The notes under the pieces are model-generated. The model searched no databases. It worked only from the letters and a program-made list of their open reading frames with translations, and was not told the origin of the DNA. Shown one piece after another: positions 9,922 through 18,733 of a stretch of DNA of 54,506 nt. Position 1 is the first letter of the stretch. Each line of letters starts with the position of its first letter. The position numbers and the translations under genes are program-made. Source of the DNA: an uncultured Eubacteriales bacterium (GTDB taxonomy: Bacteria > Bacillota > Clostridia > Christensenellales > CAG-314); assembly GCA_900546875.1 (NCBI GenBank), contig URET01000005.1, positions 1 to 54,506 of the forward strand. The letters run 5' to 3'.

Positions 9922-10899
9922 TTATTTTATCCTCTTGAGCTCTACGGGATGATATAGCCTGAATGTCTTCATCATAAATGTCTGCCATACGAACACCGTG
10001 TAAAATAACCCTATCATCAGCATGAATATACTGAGCAGCGGCGCAAAAAGCCCTAACCCCGAAGACGCCGATAATCCGCCCGTGCTCGGGAAAAGTATCA
10101 GAAACGCCACCAATGGCGCAAATGCCACTACAAAATTCAATGTGTTCGGTATTATATTCGTCTTATACAACACCCAGGCGTCGTGCAGCGATTCCCCTAT
10201 GCTCTCTTTATGCACCGCTACCACGGAATACATGACCATTACGTATACGCACAATTCCACGTATACCGCCCATACGATTACTATCAGTACTATTGCCAGC
10301 CATTCCGCCATCACACCCAGCATAAACTGATACAAAACGCATATACCGGTATACAACGCACCGAGCAACACCATAAAAGGCAACATCTTCGGGCCGCTTT
10401 CCGCAACTCCCTTGAAAAAAGGCTTTATTACTTTTATTTTGCCCGTCCAGAAGCTGTCGCGTATGACTGCAAAGCCGCCCGAAAGCAATATCGTCCCCCA
10501 GATAAACAGCAAACTCCCCCACAAAGCCGATTGTAAATCCTTTTCCGACTCTATCTCCGCAAGAAAGCTCTCCAGTCCGAACCATACTGTGGTATTGAAA
10601 ATAAATGTCCCGGAAGAAGGATAATATGACGATAACCCCATCCACTGAAGATAGCTGTAGCTGAACACGAGATACGCTATCGGAAGCGCAATTATCAGCA
10701 TCATTATGTTCATCCCGAGAATGCGCAAAGAACTGTTTACATAAAGCACCTTGAAAAACTGCCAGGACCCGAGCCTATTTACAAGCTTTTCAAGATGACC
10801 GGATCTCTCACCTTTGAGATATATCACTTCTTCTTTCTCTTTTCCTTTCCCTTTGGCTTTTTCGTTTGCGTTTTTATTGTTTTTAACGTTATCTGACAT
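9922..10899 (-). CDS. Polytopic membrane protein of unknown function
   Basis: This is a 325-residue protein. A charged, Lys/Asn/Glu-rich N-terminus (residues 1-35) precedes an amphipathic segment, then about six hydrophobic helices (near residues 60-80, 125-145, 170-190, 195-225, 255-275, 285-310). It resembles bacterial DUF624/YesL-like membrane proteins in its helix layout and in ending shortly after a charged ELKRIK tail, but I cannot confirm the family. It is monocistronic, with its own promoter (TTGTGA/TATAAT at 10954-10982), and divergent from asd. The ATG at 10899 has a GGAGCGG ribosome-binding site. No catalytic motif is visible. Confidence 0.75.
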   Translation of the reverse strand: MSDNVKNNKNANEKAKGKGKEKEEVIYLKGERSGHLEKLVNRLGSWQFFKVLYVNSSLRILGMNIMMLIIALPIAYLVFSYSYLQWMGLSSYYPSSGTFIFNTTVWFGLESFLAEIESEKDLQSALWGSLLFIWGTILLSGGFAVIRDSFWTGKIKVIKPFFKGVAESGPKMLPFMVLLGALYTGICVLYQFMLGVMAEWLAIVLIVIVWAVYVELCVYVMVMYSVVAVHKESIGESLHDAWVLYKTNIIPNTLNFVVAFAPLVAFLILFPSTGGLSASSGLGLFAPLLSIFMLMIGLFYTVFVWQTFMMKTFRLYHPVELKRIK

Positions 10900-10953
10900 A
10901 TTCCGCTCCTGTTAGAGAATAAGCTGTTTAGTAGCACAAAAAAATTCCTTTTT

Positions 10954-10982
10954 ATTATAAACCAAAATCCGATTTATCACAA
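10954..10982 (-). promoter_or_regulatory. Promoter of the membrane-protein gene
   Basis: Minus strand TTGTGA (10977-10982), 17-nt spacer, TATAAT (10954-10959). Confidence 0.65.
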
Positions 10983-11040
10983 CTTTTTTTCAGCTGTTAT
11001 ACAGCATTTTTGCCAAACATGTTTCAGGAGAAAGACTTTT

Positions 11041-12081
11041 ATGAACTATTCGGACATTTCCATTCTCGGAGCTACCGGAGTCGTAGGACAGACACTCGTT
11101 TCACTGTTGTCGTCCGACAGCGGCAGCCTCGGCATAAAAAAACTCAGACTCTTCGCATCCGAAAAAAGCGAAGGCACATTCATTTCCTATAAAGGCGTTC
11201 CCCATCCCGTCCTGCCTTTGACTCCTCAGTCGGCAAAAATCCCCGCCGATCTCGTCTTTTGCTGTCTTGGAGATGATCCGGCGTCTTTCTATGTGCCTCT
11301 TTTTGCAAAACAAGGCGCCGTCGTCATCGATAACAGTTCCGTATTCAGGCTAAATAAAGACATACCGCTCATTGTCCCCGAAATCAACGGTAAAGAGCTT
11401 TCCGAGCTCTTCTCGCTTTCTCAGTCCGGTTCGCAAAACCGCCGTGAAGCCGGTCAAGCTCCGATAAACCGCACCGGCAAAATCATTTCCAACCCCAACT
11501 GCTCAACCATACAGACGGCTGTATGCCTTGCACCTCTGCACCGCGTCTTCACGTTGAAAGAAGTTTACGTTTGTACATATCAGGCAGTTTCGGGAGCGGG
11601 CGCCGGCGCACTTTACGACTTCGATCACCCTATGCTCAAACCCGAAACCCTCCCCTTCCCAATATGCTCCAATCTTATCCCGTTTATCGGCGAAATCGAC
11701 GCCTCCGGCAGTTCGCGTGAAGAAAACAAGATACGTCTTGAACTCAAAAAAATTCTTGACTGCGATATCCCAGTAAACGCCCACACCGTACGAGTACCGG
11801 TCAGAAACTGTCACGGTATCGCAATTTTCGCGCGTTTCGAAAAAGACCCCGATATCGGGGAAGCTGTCAGAATACTCTCGGAAGCACCCGGCGTAAAACT
11901 CTTTACGGAAGGTTTTCCCATGCCCGTCAACATGCAGGGCGAAAAAAGCGTCGGCGTGGGAAGGATCCGCAAAGGAGAATCTCCAAACTCTCTTTGCCTG
12001 TGGACTGTAGCCGATAACCTGCGCAAAGGAGCCGCCCTCAACGCCCTGCAAATCGCCGCCCTCATATGCGGCAATGACTGA
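11041..12081 (+). CDS. asd: Aspartate-semialdehyde dehydrogenase
   Basis: This enzyme reduces aspartyl phosphate to aspartate semialdehyde with NADPH, the branch-point step to lysine/diaminopimelate, threonine and methionine. Seen: the N-terminal NADP-binding GATGVVG (residues 10-16); the catalytic cysteine in NPNCST (Cys154); QAVSGAGAGALYDF; and the RVPVRNCHG region carrying the active-site histidine. The length of 346 fits the family. A Ser/Gln/Arg-rich stretch at residues about 124-147, just before the catalytic loop, looks longer than usual. An AGGAG sits about 10 nt before the ATG. dapA follows 88 bp downstream on the same strand. Confidence 0.95.
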   Translation: MNYSDISILGATGVVGQTLVSLLSSDSGSLGIKKLRLFASEKSEGTFISYKGVPHPVLPLTPQSAKIPADLVFCCLGDDPASFYVPLFAKQGAVVIDNSSVFRLNKDIPLIVPEINGKELSELFSLSQSGSQNRREAGQAPINRTGKIISNPNCSTIQTAVCLAPLHRVFTLKEVYVCTYQAVSGAGAGALYDFDHPMLKPETLPFPICSNLIPFIGEIDASGSSREENKIRLELKKILDCDIPVNAHTVRVPVRNCHGIAIFARFEKDPDIGEAVRILSEAPGVKLFTEGFPMPVNMQGEKSVGVGRIRKGESPNSLCLWTVADNLRKGAALNALQIAALICGND

Positions 12082-12169
12082 TTTACCCGTTCGGCGTGAT
12101 TTCAACTGTACCGAATATACTGTTGAACGCCGTATTTACAAACTATTTTTTCCCGATCTCGGAGGCTCT

Positions 12170-13018
12170 ATGAAAAAACATCTTATTACCGCTCTTGTGA
12201 CCCCATTTTCAAACGGACATATCGACTTCTCAGCTTTAGACAAACTGCTCGATTACCAGCTCAGCGCTAAAACTGACGGTATCCTTGTCCTCGGGACCAC
12301 CGGCGAAAGCAATTGCGTGGATCCCGAAGAAAGAAAAGAACTTATTTCATATGTCCGAAAGAATACAGGCAACACTCATCTTATGGCAGGTTGCTGTTCA
12401 AATAACACCGCCGTTGCGGCTCTTTACGCAAAACAGGCTCAGGACCTCGGCGCCGACAGTATCCTTGCCGTCACTCCCTACTACAACAAATGCTCTCAGC
12501 AGGGTGCCTACCTTCATTTCAAAACTATCGCCGAAAACACGGATATCCCTCTTACTCTCTACAATGTGCCCTCAAGAACAGGCTTCAGGCTGTCTTTCCC
12601 GACGGTACAAAAACTGAGCGAGATAAAAAATATCACTGCCGTCAAGGAAGCCGGCGGGGATTTTTCTTTCATTACGGACCTCCTGTGCAAAACCGATCTC
12701 GATATCTACTGCGGTGAGGATATGCTTGATTTCCCCATGCTTTCCATGGGCTGCAAAGGACTCATATCCGTTGTTTCCAACGTAGCTCCTCATTTGCTCC
12801 GCAGAATGTGCGACGAACTCCGACCTGACAAAAAAATGATCGCCCTCAATAAAAAACTTACTGATATGTGTTTTTGCGAAACTAATCCGATCCCCGTCAA
12901 ATATGCTCTTTCCCTGATGGGACTTTGCCGCGCTGAATACCGTCTGCCGCTTTGTCCCCCTTCTGACGAAACAAAATCGTTTATCAGAAATACGCTGGCC
13001 GAAGAAAATCTCATTTGA
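12170..13018 (+). CDS. dapA: 4-hydroxy-tetrahydrodipicolinate synthase
   Basis: DapA condenses pyruvate with aspartate semialdehyde, the first committed step to diaminopimelate and lysine, and uses the product of the preceding asd gene. The 282-residue TIM barrel shows LGTTGESN (residues 41-48), YNVPSRTG with Tyr131, and the Schiff-base lysine in AVKEAGGD (Lys159). The start chosen is the ATG at 12170 because GGAGG lies just upstream and homology begins there (MKKHLITALVTPF). An open extension to 12074 has no family similarity and overlaps asd. The related lyases NanA and KDG aldolase are less likely given the asd neighbour. Confidence 0.93.
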   Translation: MKKHLITALVTPFSNGHIDFSALDKLLDYQLSAKTDGILVLGTTGESNCVDPEERKELISYVRKNTGNTHLMAGCCSNNTAVAALYAKQAQDLGADSILAVTPYYNKCSQQGAYLHFKTIAENTDIPLTLYNVPSRTGFRLSFPTVQKLSEIKNITAVKEAGGDFSFITDLLCKTDLDIYCGEDMLDFPMLSMGCKGLISVVSNVAPHLLRRMCDELRPDKKMIALNKKLTDMCFCETNPIPVKYALSLMGLCRAEYRLPLCPPSDETKSFIRNTLAEENLI

Positions 13019-13083
13019 CTCCGGTATCTTGATAAATAAAACTTCCCGCTCTCATAAGGCGGATAGTTCCCCCCCATCAGACC

Positions 13084-13232
13084 GACGCCGTATTTAACGG
13101 AAAAAAGTTTATCGCCGTATAACTATATTTTTTTCCGGAGAAACGCCGTATAGCCATATTTCTCCGGAGAAACGCCGTATAACCGTATTTTTCCGGAGAA
13201 ACGCCGTATAACCGTATTTTTCTTCGGAAAAA
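13084..13232. repeat. Tandem array of 29-31 bp hairpin-forming units
   Basis: Units start at 13113, 13144, 13173 and 13202 (consensus CGCCGTATAACCGTATTTTT then CCGGAGAAA), with a degenerate unit at about 13084. Spacings are 31, 29 and 29 bp. Each internal unit has CCGGAGAAA at one end and TTTTTCCGG at the other side of the core, so adjacent units can fold into repeated hairpins. The array fills the convergent gap between dapA (plus) and trmN6 (minus), where it could act as a bidirectional terminator. No coding capacity is apparent. Confidence 0.8.
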
Positions 13233-13306
13233 CAGTTTATTTTAAAGGCGAAGAGATGTTCCCTTCGCCTTACGTCATTTTCGCTTATTTGTTTTTTTCG
13301 TTTCTT

Positions 13307-13975
13307 TTACTGTCCGATCCATCTGAGCCCCGAGTTACCCTGTTTCACTCCTTTTATCAAAACCGAATTGGGAACGCGGTTTTTGCCGAAAAGCACTTTT
13401 ATTTCCTTCGGTTCGATAAGAAAGTTTTTCATTTCGTAAAAAACTTCCGCCAGCCTGTCAAACCTATGCACCAGATACATCGCACCTTTGGTTTTCAGCA
13501 ACGCAGAAGAGACCCGCATCAATGAATTCAGATCCAGTGCGATCTCATGACGGGAAAGCGCTATCTCCGGTTTAAGCTGCATTTGTCCGCAACCCTTTTT
13601 CCTGTACGGCGGATTTACGACCACGATATCGAAAGCGTCTTTGGGTAAAAAGGAAAGAGCGTCTTTCACATCGCCGCATATAATATCTATATCATCCTGC
13701 CGGCCGTTCAGCCTGACGCTCCTCAGCGCCATATCGCACATGGACGGCTGAATTTCCACCGCCGTTATCTTTGCAGGTTTTTGTTTTTCGTTCACCAGAA
13801 GGGATATGACTCCGCTGCCCGCACACAGCTCTGCCATTCGCTTGCCTTTGGCACCGCCGACAAAATTTGCCAGTGCTACGGCATCGGAAGTAAAACAATA
13901 AAGCTCGGGATCCTGTATTATCCACAAACCGCGATATTGCAGATCGTCGAGTCTTTCCCCCTCCCTGATAAACAT
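13307..13975 (-). CDS. trmN6: tRNA1(Val) (adenine-N6)-methyltransferase-like protein
   Basis: This 222-residue class I SAM-dependent methyltransferase is of the TrmN6/YfiC type, reported to methylate A37 of tRNA-Val. It begins with the family signature ERLDDLQYRGLWIIQDPE. It has a SAM-binding AELCAGSGVISLLV (about residues 48-61) and the adenine-N6 motif NPPY (about residues 120-123). Its start codon overlaps the greA stop (TAATG), so it is translationally coupled as the last gene of the prs-mcs-greA group. Substrate assignment is by family only. Confidence 0.88.
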   Translation of the reverse strand: MFIREGERLDDLQYRGLWIIQDPELYCFTSDAVALANFVGGAKGKRMAELCAGSGVISLLVNEKQKPAKITAVEIQPSMCDMALRSVRLNGRQDDIDIICGDVKDALSFLPKDAFDIVVVNPPYRKKGCGQMQLKPEIALSRHEIALDLNSLMRVSSALLKTKGAMYLVHRFDRLAEVFYEMKNFLIEPKEIKVLFGKNRVPNSVLIKGVKQGNSGLRWIGQ

Positions 13976-14448
13976 TATTCACCTACCTTTATCCCGGTTA
14001 TTCTTACCTTATACGTACTCTTCGGCGCGACTACTTCTACTATATCTCCGACTTTTTTATTCAAAACCGCCTTCCCTATCGGCGACTCGTTGCTTATCTT
14101 GTTCTTGCTGTAATCGCTTTCGGTGGTCCCGACTATCTGAAAAGACTCTTTTCTCTCCTTCCCGACCCACTCCAATGACACTGTACAGCCTATGGTGACT
14201 ATATTGGAATTTCCGGAACTTTCAATGATCTTAGCCGTGCGCAGTTTTGTTTCGATCTCGAATATCTCCCCTTCAACGGCGGCTTGTTCGTCTTTGGCGG
14301 CGTCATATTCGGCGTTTTCGGAAATATCTCCGAAGCCTCTTGCCACCCTGATTTTCTCGCTCACTTCACCGCGGCGCACCGTAACGAGATATTCAAGTCT
14401 CTCTTCAAGCTCTTTTTTCCCTTGAGCTGTCAAATAAACATCTGCCAT
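13975..14448 (-). CDS. greA: Transcription elongation factor GreA
   Basis: GreA stimulates transcript cleavage by backtracked RNA polymerase. The 157 residues are family length. The N-terminal coiled coil (ELEERLEYLVTVRRGEVSEK) carries the tip motif GDISENAEYDAAKDEQ (about residues 40-55) with the acidic residues that reach the catalytic site. The C-terminal FKBP-like domain has GCTVSL and ISNESPIGKAVLNKKVGD. AAGGAG precedes the ATG. It lies 87 bp after the DUF362 ferredoxin gene and overlaps trmN6. Confidence 0.97.
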   Translation of the reverse strand: MADVYLTAQGKKELEERLEYLVTVRRGEVSEKIRVARGFGDISENAEYDAAKDEQAAVEGEIFEIETKLRTAKIIESSGNSNIVTIGCTVSLEWVGKERKESFQIVGTTESDYSKNKISNESPIGKAVLNKKVGDIVEVVAPKSTYKVRITGIKVGE

Positions 14449-14535
14449 AATATTCTCTCCTTATTCACTCTTTATACTGCTTCCTTTCCTGCCCTGCTCC
14501 GTTTATCCCGGTCAGGGCATCGGGTTATATGGTCA

Positions 14536-15726
14536 TCATTTCTTTTTCTCGATCTTGCCGGAAGAAGTGCCCGAAAAGGTCCTTACTATACCTGTCATAA
14601 GCGCCTTGCGATATGCTACCGCGTCCTTAGGACAAAGCTCCTGACAGCAATAACATCTGATACATTTCTTCTGGTCGATATGAGCTTTGTGTTTCGTTAT
14701 GGTTATCGCCTTGCCCGGACAATGCATCTTGCATTTCCCGCACCCGACGCACTTGTCTTTCACTATCCTCACCTTGCGGCTCATGCTGCTTCTGAAAATC
14801 GTTTTCAGAAACCCGGGCATGTTTACGAAAAAGGAAGGGTTCAGTTTTACGTCTACTTTTTTGAAGTCGGGTTTCCTGAAGCGTCTGCCCTTTTCCGCAG
14901 CGGAAACAAAAGCTTCGCTTCCCGTATCCACTATTCCTCTTGCGGCGGCACACTCCATCACGGGATTCTCCGCCGCCTCGGTAAATATGCTCAGTGCAGC
15001 GGCGTCTGCAAGGTATGCGTCGGAAGAAGCAGCTATTACTCCCAGTTCTACAGGGTTCCCGTTTGTGGGTCCGTTGCCTTCCATCCCCACTATCCCGTCA
15101 ATAATATGAAGTATTATCTTTTCGGAAGCAAATCTTTCTATATCTATCAGACAATTACAGAAAGATTCTAGCGTATTGAATTTAGAATGCATCTCGACCT
15201 TGACTAGTCCCGGTATAAGTCCGAAAAGGTTCTTCACCGCACCGCTGTAACCCGTCAATCCGTGCGTCTTCAGTTTGGATATATTGATGACCGCGTCGGC
15301 AGACAAAAAAGCGTTTATTATCTGCATGCTCTTGAGAACAGCCGAATCGGAACAAAATACCTCCCCCGCCGTGAAATCCGCATTCAGTTTCGCTCCCGAC
15401 TCTTCACACGCTTTTGTCATTCCCGTCGTGCTGTATACGGACGACATATGCTTTTCGGTATACAGTCCGCCGCAACTGTCTCCCACCGTCACCTCGGCGC
15501 CCATTGCCATGAGTTCCTCGCATACCGCTTCCACTATGACGGGATGTGTCGTTGCTGCTTTTTCCGGAGGCATCTCACGCACTAAATTCACTTTTACAAA
15601 TATCCTTATCCCCGGCCTGATCTTCTCCGACAGCTTCTCCCGAGCAAATATCGTTCTTATCGCCGCGATAACCTTCTCTTTGTCGTATCCCGCAACGGGC
15701 AAAACCGTTACTAATGCGTCACTCAA
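14536..15726 (-). CDS. DUF362 domain protein with two 4Fe-4S clusters
   Basis: Residues 1 to about 300 match the DUF362 family (VKVNLV, THPVIVEAVCEELM, GDSCGG, ISKLKTHGLTGYSGAVKNLFGLIPG). The C-terminal part holds two ferredoxin-type motifs, CVGCGKCKMHCP and CIRCYCCQELCP, each CxxCxxCxxxCP, suited to two 4Fe-4S clusters. The role of DUF362-ferredoxin fusions is not established; an electron-transfer or redox-enzyme role is inference. The start overlaps the 3' end of mcsB by 8 bp, so it is probably co-expressed with mcsAB. Confidence 0.9.
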   Translation of the reverse strand: MSDALVTVLPVAGYDKEKVIAAIRTIFAREKLSEKIRPGIRIFVKVNLVREMPPEKAATTHPVIVEAVCEELMAMGAEVTVGDSCGGLYTEKHMSSVYSTTGMTKACEESGAKLNADFTAGEVFCSDSAVLKSMQIINAFLSADAVINISKLKTHGLTGYSGAVKNLFGLIPGLVKVEMHSKFNTLESFCNCLIDIERFASEKIILHIIDGIVGMEGNGPTNGNPVELGVIAASSDAYLADAAALSIFTEAAENPVMECAAARGIVDTGSEAFVSAAEKGRRFRKPDFKKVDVKLNPSFFVNMPGFLKTIFRSSMSRKVRIVKDKCVGCGKCKMHCPGKAITITKHKAHIDQKKCIRCYCCQELCPKDAVAYRKALMTGIVRTFSGTSSGKIEKKK

Positions 15727-16738
15727 TTTTCAAACTCTCCTTAAGCCATTTGCTTACTTTTTCCGCCCTCACTTCCTTTATCTCTTCGCTGTCCGGAGGG
15801 TACCCCGATATCAGCGAAAGCGTCGCATCCTGCGCCTTATCGATCATCGCATTGAACCTGTTGTCGCTGACAAGCTCTATATATCCTATACCGACACCCA
15901 TCTTTACATTACAAAAACACGTTATAAACTCCGATAAACTTAACGTGCAGGCATAAAGCAATGTCCCCAGACTGCGCATTATCCTGTCCTTTAACGCAAG
16001 CGTGTCTGACGCAAGCAAACGCTCGGAACACCTCTTTTCCTGCTCGGCAACTAATGACACCGCTTCGCTCACGCTCCTTATTATTTCGTCTTCCGTAAGA
16101 CCCAGTGTGTGTCTGTTGCTTATCTGATAAAGATAACTTACGGCTTTCGTCCCTTCTCCGTACGCTCCTCTTACCGTTATGCTTTCACCCTCAAGCTTCT
16201 CGAATACTCCTCGTATTTCACCTGTTATCGTCAATGCAGGAAGAAAAACCATCACAGAAGCTCTCATTCCGGTTCCGGCGTTTGTAAGACAGCGCGTCAG
16301 AAAACCGTATCTGTCGTCAAACGCTATATCGTAATGCTTGATAAAAAAATCGTCAAGCACATTCAGCCTTTCATACGCTCTGTTGAGCCTGAGCCCTTCC
16401 ATGATACATTGACTTCGGATATGATCTTCTTCGTTTATCATTACGGAAATATCATCGGTTTCGTTGAGTGCGACGGCGGAAAATCTGCTTTCGGGCGAAA
16501 GATCCCTGCTTATCAGGTGCCTTTCTATCAACGACAGCCTTTCCGTTTCCGTCATTTCGTTTATACACCGGACTCTGAATCCGAGCTTCCGCATATCGGA
16601 AACCAGCTTGCCGAAAAACCCGGACGCTTCTGCGGAATATGTCTCCCTCAGTTTATAAGGTAATGGCAGATCTCTTATATTGCGAGCAAGTCTGATCCTG
16701 CTGCTTATCACCGTATCGTTCATCAGAATCAAACTCAT
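15719..16738 (-). CDS. mcsB: Protein arginine kinase McsB
   Basis: McsB phosphorylates protein arginine residues, which marks proteins for ClpCP degradation in Gram-positive bacteria. The 339 residues show the guanido-phosphotransferase signatures SSRIRLARN (residues 12-20) and RCLTNAGTGMRASV (about 149-162) with the conserved active-site-region cysteine (Cys150), and FLPALT. Its start overlaps the mcsA stop by 4 bp (ATGA). The usual partners ctsR and clpC are not adjacent; prs is upstream instead. Confidence 0.95.
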   Translation of the reverse strand: MSLILMNDTVISSRIRLARNIRDLPLPYKLRETYSAEASGFFGKLVSDMRKLGFRVRCINEMTETERLSLIERHLISRDLSPESRFSAVALNETDDISVMINEEDHIRSQCIMEGLRLNRAYERLNVLDDFFIKHYDIAFDDRYGFLTRCLTNAGTGMRASVMVFLPALTITGEIRGVFEKLEGESITVRGAYGEGTKAVSYLYQISNRHTLGLTEDEIIRSVSEAVSLVAEQEKRCSERLLASDTLALKDRIMRSLGTLLYACTLSLSEFITCFCNVKMGVGIGYIELVSDNRFNAMIDKAQDATLSLISGYPPDSEEIKEVRAEKVSKWLKESLKIE

Positions 16739-17169
16739 TTTTTCCCCATCTCCCTCGCCGCCAGTCCTTTTATCTGTCCCCTGAGCATCTCTGCTTCGAC
16801 TGCGTCTCCTTTTTCCATGGCGTCAAGATATCTGCTCTCAAGTATCTCTGCCACCTCTTCGGACGGTAATGTGGCTTCCTCCGGTCTCTTCCCTATATGA
16901 TAATTCCTGTTATGAATCTTCAGCATCAAATTATCAAGTTTACGCCGGTTCAACGTTTCATAGCACTCAAGACACCCTACATACCAATCCTTACTTATCT
17001 CTTCGTATTCTTTTCTGCATACCAAACAGCGATCGCCTGAGCGGTCGCCGTTGTTACTTTTGATTTCATTATAGCACTTACGGCAGTAATAATTGATATA
17101 AGGCACCCCGTTTTCACTGCCTACTTCCTTGATCTCGGCAGGCCTTATGCCGCATTTATAACATTTCAT
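16735..17169 (-). CDS. mcsA: McsA, zinc-finger activator of McsB
   Basis: This 144-residue protein has paired CxxC motifs (CYKCGIRPAE at residues 3-12, CRKCYNE, CLVCRKEYE, CLECYE) forming zinc-binding modules, then a C-terminal UVR-like helical segment (EILESRYLDAMEKGDAVEAE). McsA binds and activates the arginine kinase McsB, encoded directly downstream with a 4-bp overlap. It starts 1 nt after the prs stop codon, so it is co-transcribed with prs. Confidence 0.93.
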   Translation of the reverse strand: MKCYKCGIRPAEIKEVGSENGVPYINYYCRKCYNEIKSNNGDRSGDRCLVCRKEYEEISKDWYVGCLECYETLNRRKLDNLMLKIHNRNYHIGKRPEEATLPSEEVAEILESRYLDAMEKGDAVEAEMLRGQIKGLAAREMGKK

Positions 17170-17170
17170 A

Positions 17171-18127
17171 CTATTCGTAAAGCTTGCTCACCGGCAAATC
17201 TGAATATATCCTCTCTATCGCTTCGGCAAATATATCCGCTACCGTTACCGTAACGAACTTCTCGGTAAGTTTTCCTTCGGGCTGCTGTATGGTATCGAGA
17301 AGCACGACCTGATCCAATACGCTCTTCTCTATCCTCTCTATCGCCGGCCCGGACAATACTCCGTGACTGCAACATGCCACTATCTTCTTAGCTCCGTTAT
17401 CCGCAAGAGCTTTCGCTCCCTGAGTGATCGTACCGGCGGTATCGATCATATCGTCTATCATGATGCAGGTCTTTCCTTCCACGTCTCCGACTATGTTCAT
17501 AACCTCCATCACGTTCGCCTTAGGACGACGCTTGTCTATTATCGCCAACGGCGCATCAAAAGCCGTCGCCATCTTCCTCGAACGCGCTACCGATCCGACA
17601 TCGGGCGAAACTACCACGAGATCCTCATCTTTATATCCGCCCTTCATGAAATATTTAGTGAGCACGGGCATCCCGAGAAGATTATCTACCGGAACATCGA
17701 AAAATCCCTGTACCTGAGCAGAATGCAGATCCATGGTAAGCACCCTGTCTACTCCCGCTGTTTCCAATATATCCGCCACAAGCTTTGCCGATATCGGATC
17801 CCTCGCCCGTGCCTTTCTATCCTGCCGAGCATATCCGAAATAAGGCATGACTGCCGTTATCCTTCCTGCAGAAGCACGCCTCAAAGCGTCTATTATCACC
17901 AGCAGCTCCATAAGATTATCGTTAACCGGCGTAGACGTGGACTGTATCACAAATACATCGCTGCCCCTCACGGTTTCAAGTATATTGACGGAAACCTCCC
18001 CGTCGCTGAATTTACCTGCTTCTATTCGCCCGAGCTTCATATCCAGCCTGTCCGCGATCGCCGCGGCAAGATTACGGTTTGATGTACCGGAAAAGATTTT
18101 TATAGTTCCGTGAGTTTTATTCAGCAT
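17171..18127 (-). CDS. prs: Ribose-phosphate pyrophosphokinase
   Basis: Prs makes PRPP from ribose 5-phosphate and ATP for purine, pyrimidine, histidine, tryptophan and NAD synthesis. The length of 318 is standard. Seen: KIFSGTSNRNLA at the N-terminus, YFGYARQDRKARARDPISAK (flexible/ATP loop), DLHSAQVQGFFDVPVDNL, and the PRPP-binding DDMIDTAGTI. GGGAGAAAAGG precedes the ATG. It is the first gene of the prs-mcsA-mcsB-DUF362-greA-trmN6 group. Confidence 0.98.
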   Translation of the reverse strand: MLNKTHGTIKIFSGTSNRNLAAAIADRLDMKLGRIEAGKFSDGEVSVNILETVRGSDVFVIQSTSTPVNDNLMELLVIIDALRRASAGRITAVMPYFGYARQDRKARARDPISAKLVADILETAGVDRVLTMDLHSAQVQGFFDVPVDNLLGMPVLTKYFMKGGYKDEDLVVVSPDVGSVARSRKMATAFDAPLAIIDKRRPKANVMEVMNIVGDVEGKTCIMIDDMIDTAGTITQGAKALADNGAKKIVACCSHGVLSGPAIERIEKSVLDQVVLLDTIQQPEGKLTEKFVTVTVADIFAEAIERIYSDLPVSKLYE

Positions 18128-18173
18128 GATCCTTTTCTCCCTCGTAAAATTTACGGGTATAACCCAATATCAT

Positions 18174-18202
18174 ATTTTATAACAATTTCGTCCCATTGTC
18201 AA
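18174..18202 (-). promoter_or_regulatory. Promoter of the prs-mcsAB group
   Basis: Minus strand TTGACA (18197-18202), 17-nt spacer, TAAAAT (18174-18179); TATAAA is available one base closer. The rest of the 18128-18443 gap shows no gene I can support. Confidence 0.7.
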
Positions 18203-18443
18203 TTGCTTAAAGCACCTTATGCTTTCTCCCCGCAAAAACATTACCGCTTCTTATTTTTTTACCGTAAAAAATAAATCGATCCCCCGCATACTTTTTTTCG
18301 CTATGTCCATACTAAAAACATCAAGCGCTGAAACACGCGCACAAGCACGAGGACCCGTTCGGAACGCGCGTCGCGTAATTCCGGAAGCTTATGCCCCTCA
18401 ATGTCGCGCCGCGTTTCACTCGCTCAAAAAAAGGAGGAAACTT

Positions 18444-18590
18444 ATGAGTCAGAATTATTATCACACCGGCGAAAAGCCCGGAAACGGCAGATATGTATGC
18501 ACCAACTGCGGTACGGATATCAGATTGGGTTCAGATGACAAGATGCCCCCCTGCCCTAAGTGCAACAACACCAGCTTCACAAAGGAATAA
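18444..18590 (+). CDS. Small zinc-ribbon protein
   Basis: This 48-residue protein has two CxxC knuckles (YVCTNCG at residues 18-24 and PPCPKCN at about 35-41), the pattern of a rubredoxin-like zinc ribbon found in short Bacillota proteins. The start at 18444 is set by an exact AGGAGG seven to eight bases upstream. An open extension to 18219 lacks this signal and any similarity. It stands alone on the plus strand, convergent with iscU. Function is unknown; metal binding is inferred from the cysteines. Confidence 0.85.
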   Translation: MSQNYYHTGEKPGNGRYVCTNCGTDIRLGSDDKMPPCPKCNNTSFTKE

Positions 18591-18681
18591 CAGAAGAAAT
18601 CACATGATACTTCCGGGTCTCGGACATTTGTCCGGATCCGGAAAATTTTCCCGGATCGTGTTTCTTCCTGAAACAGGTCTT

Positions 18682-18720
18682 AAAAGATCAGGACTTCCCG
18701 AAGCCCTGATCTTTTATTTT
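18682..18720. terminator. Bidirectional terminator between zinc-ribbon gene and iscU
   Basis: An 11-bp stem (AAAAGATCAGG 18682-18692 with CCTGATCTTTT 18705-18715) is flanked by T-rich sequence on both strands and serves the two convergent genes. Confidence 0.85.
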
Positions 18721-18733
18721 TACCCGTATAAAA

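Noticed and set aside
10900..11040. Lysine riboswitch upstream of asd-dapA
   Set aside because: The divergent gap of about 140 bp is too short and lacks the conserved lysine-riboswitch core; only promoter-like sequence is seen.
13084..13232. CRISPR array of about 29-bp repeats
   Set aside because: Units are directly adjacent without spacers, vary in sequence and fold as terminator-like hairpins.
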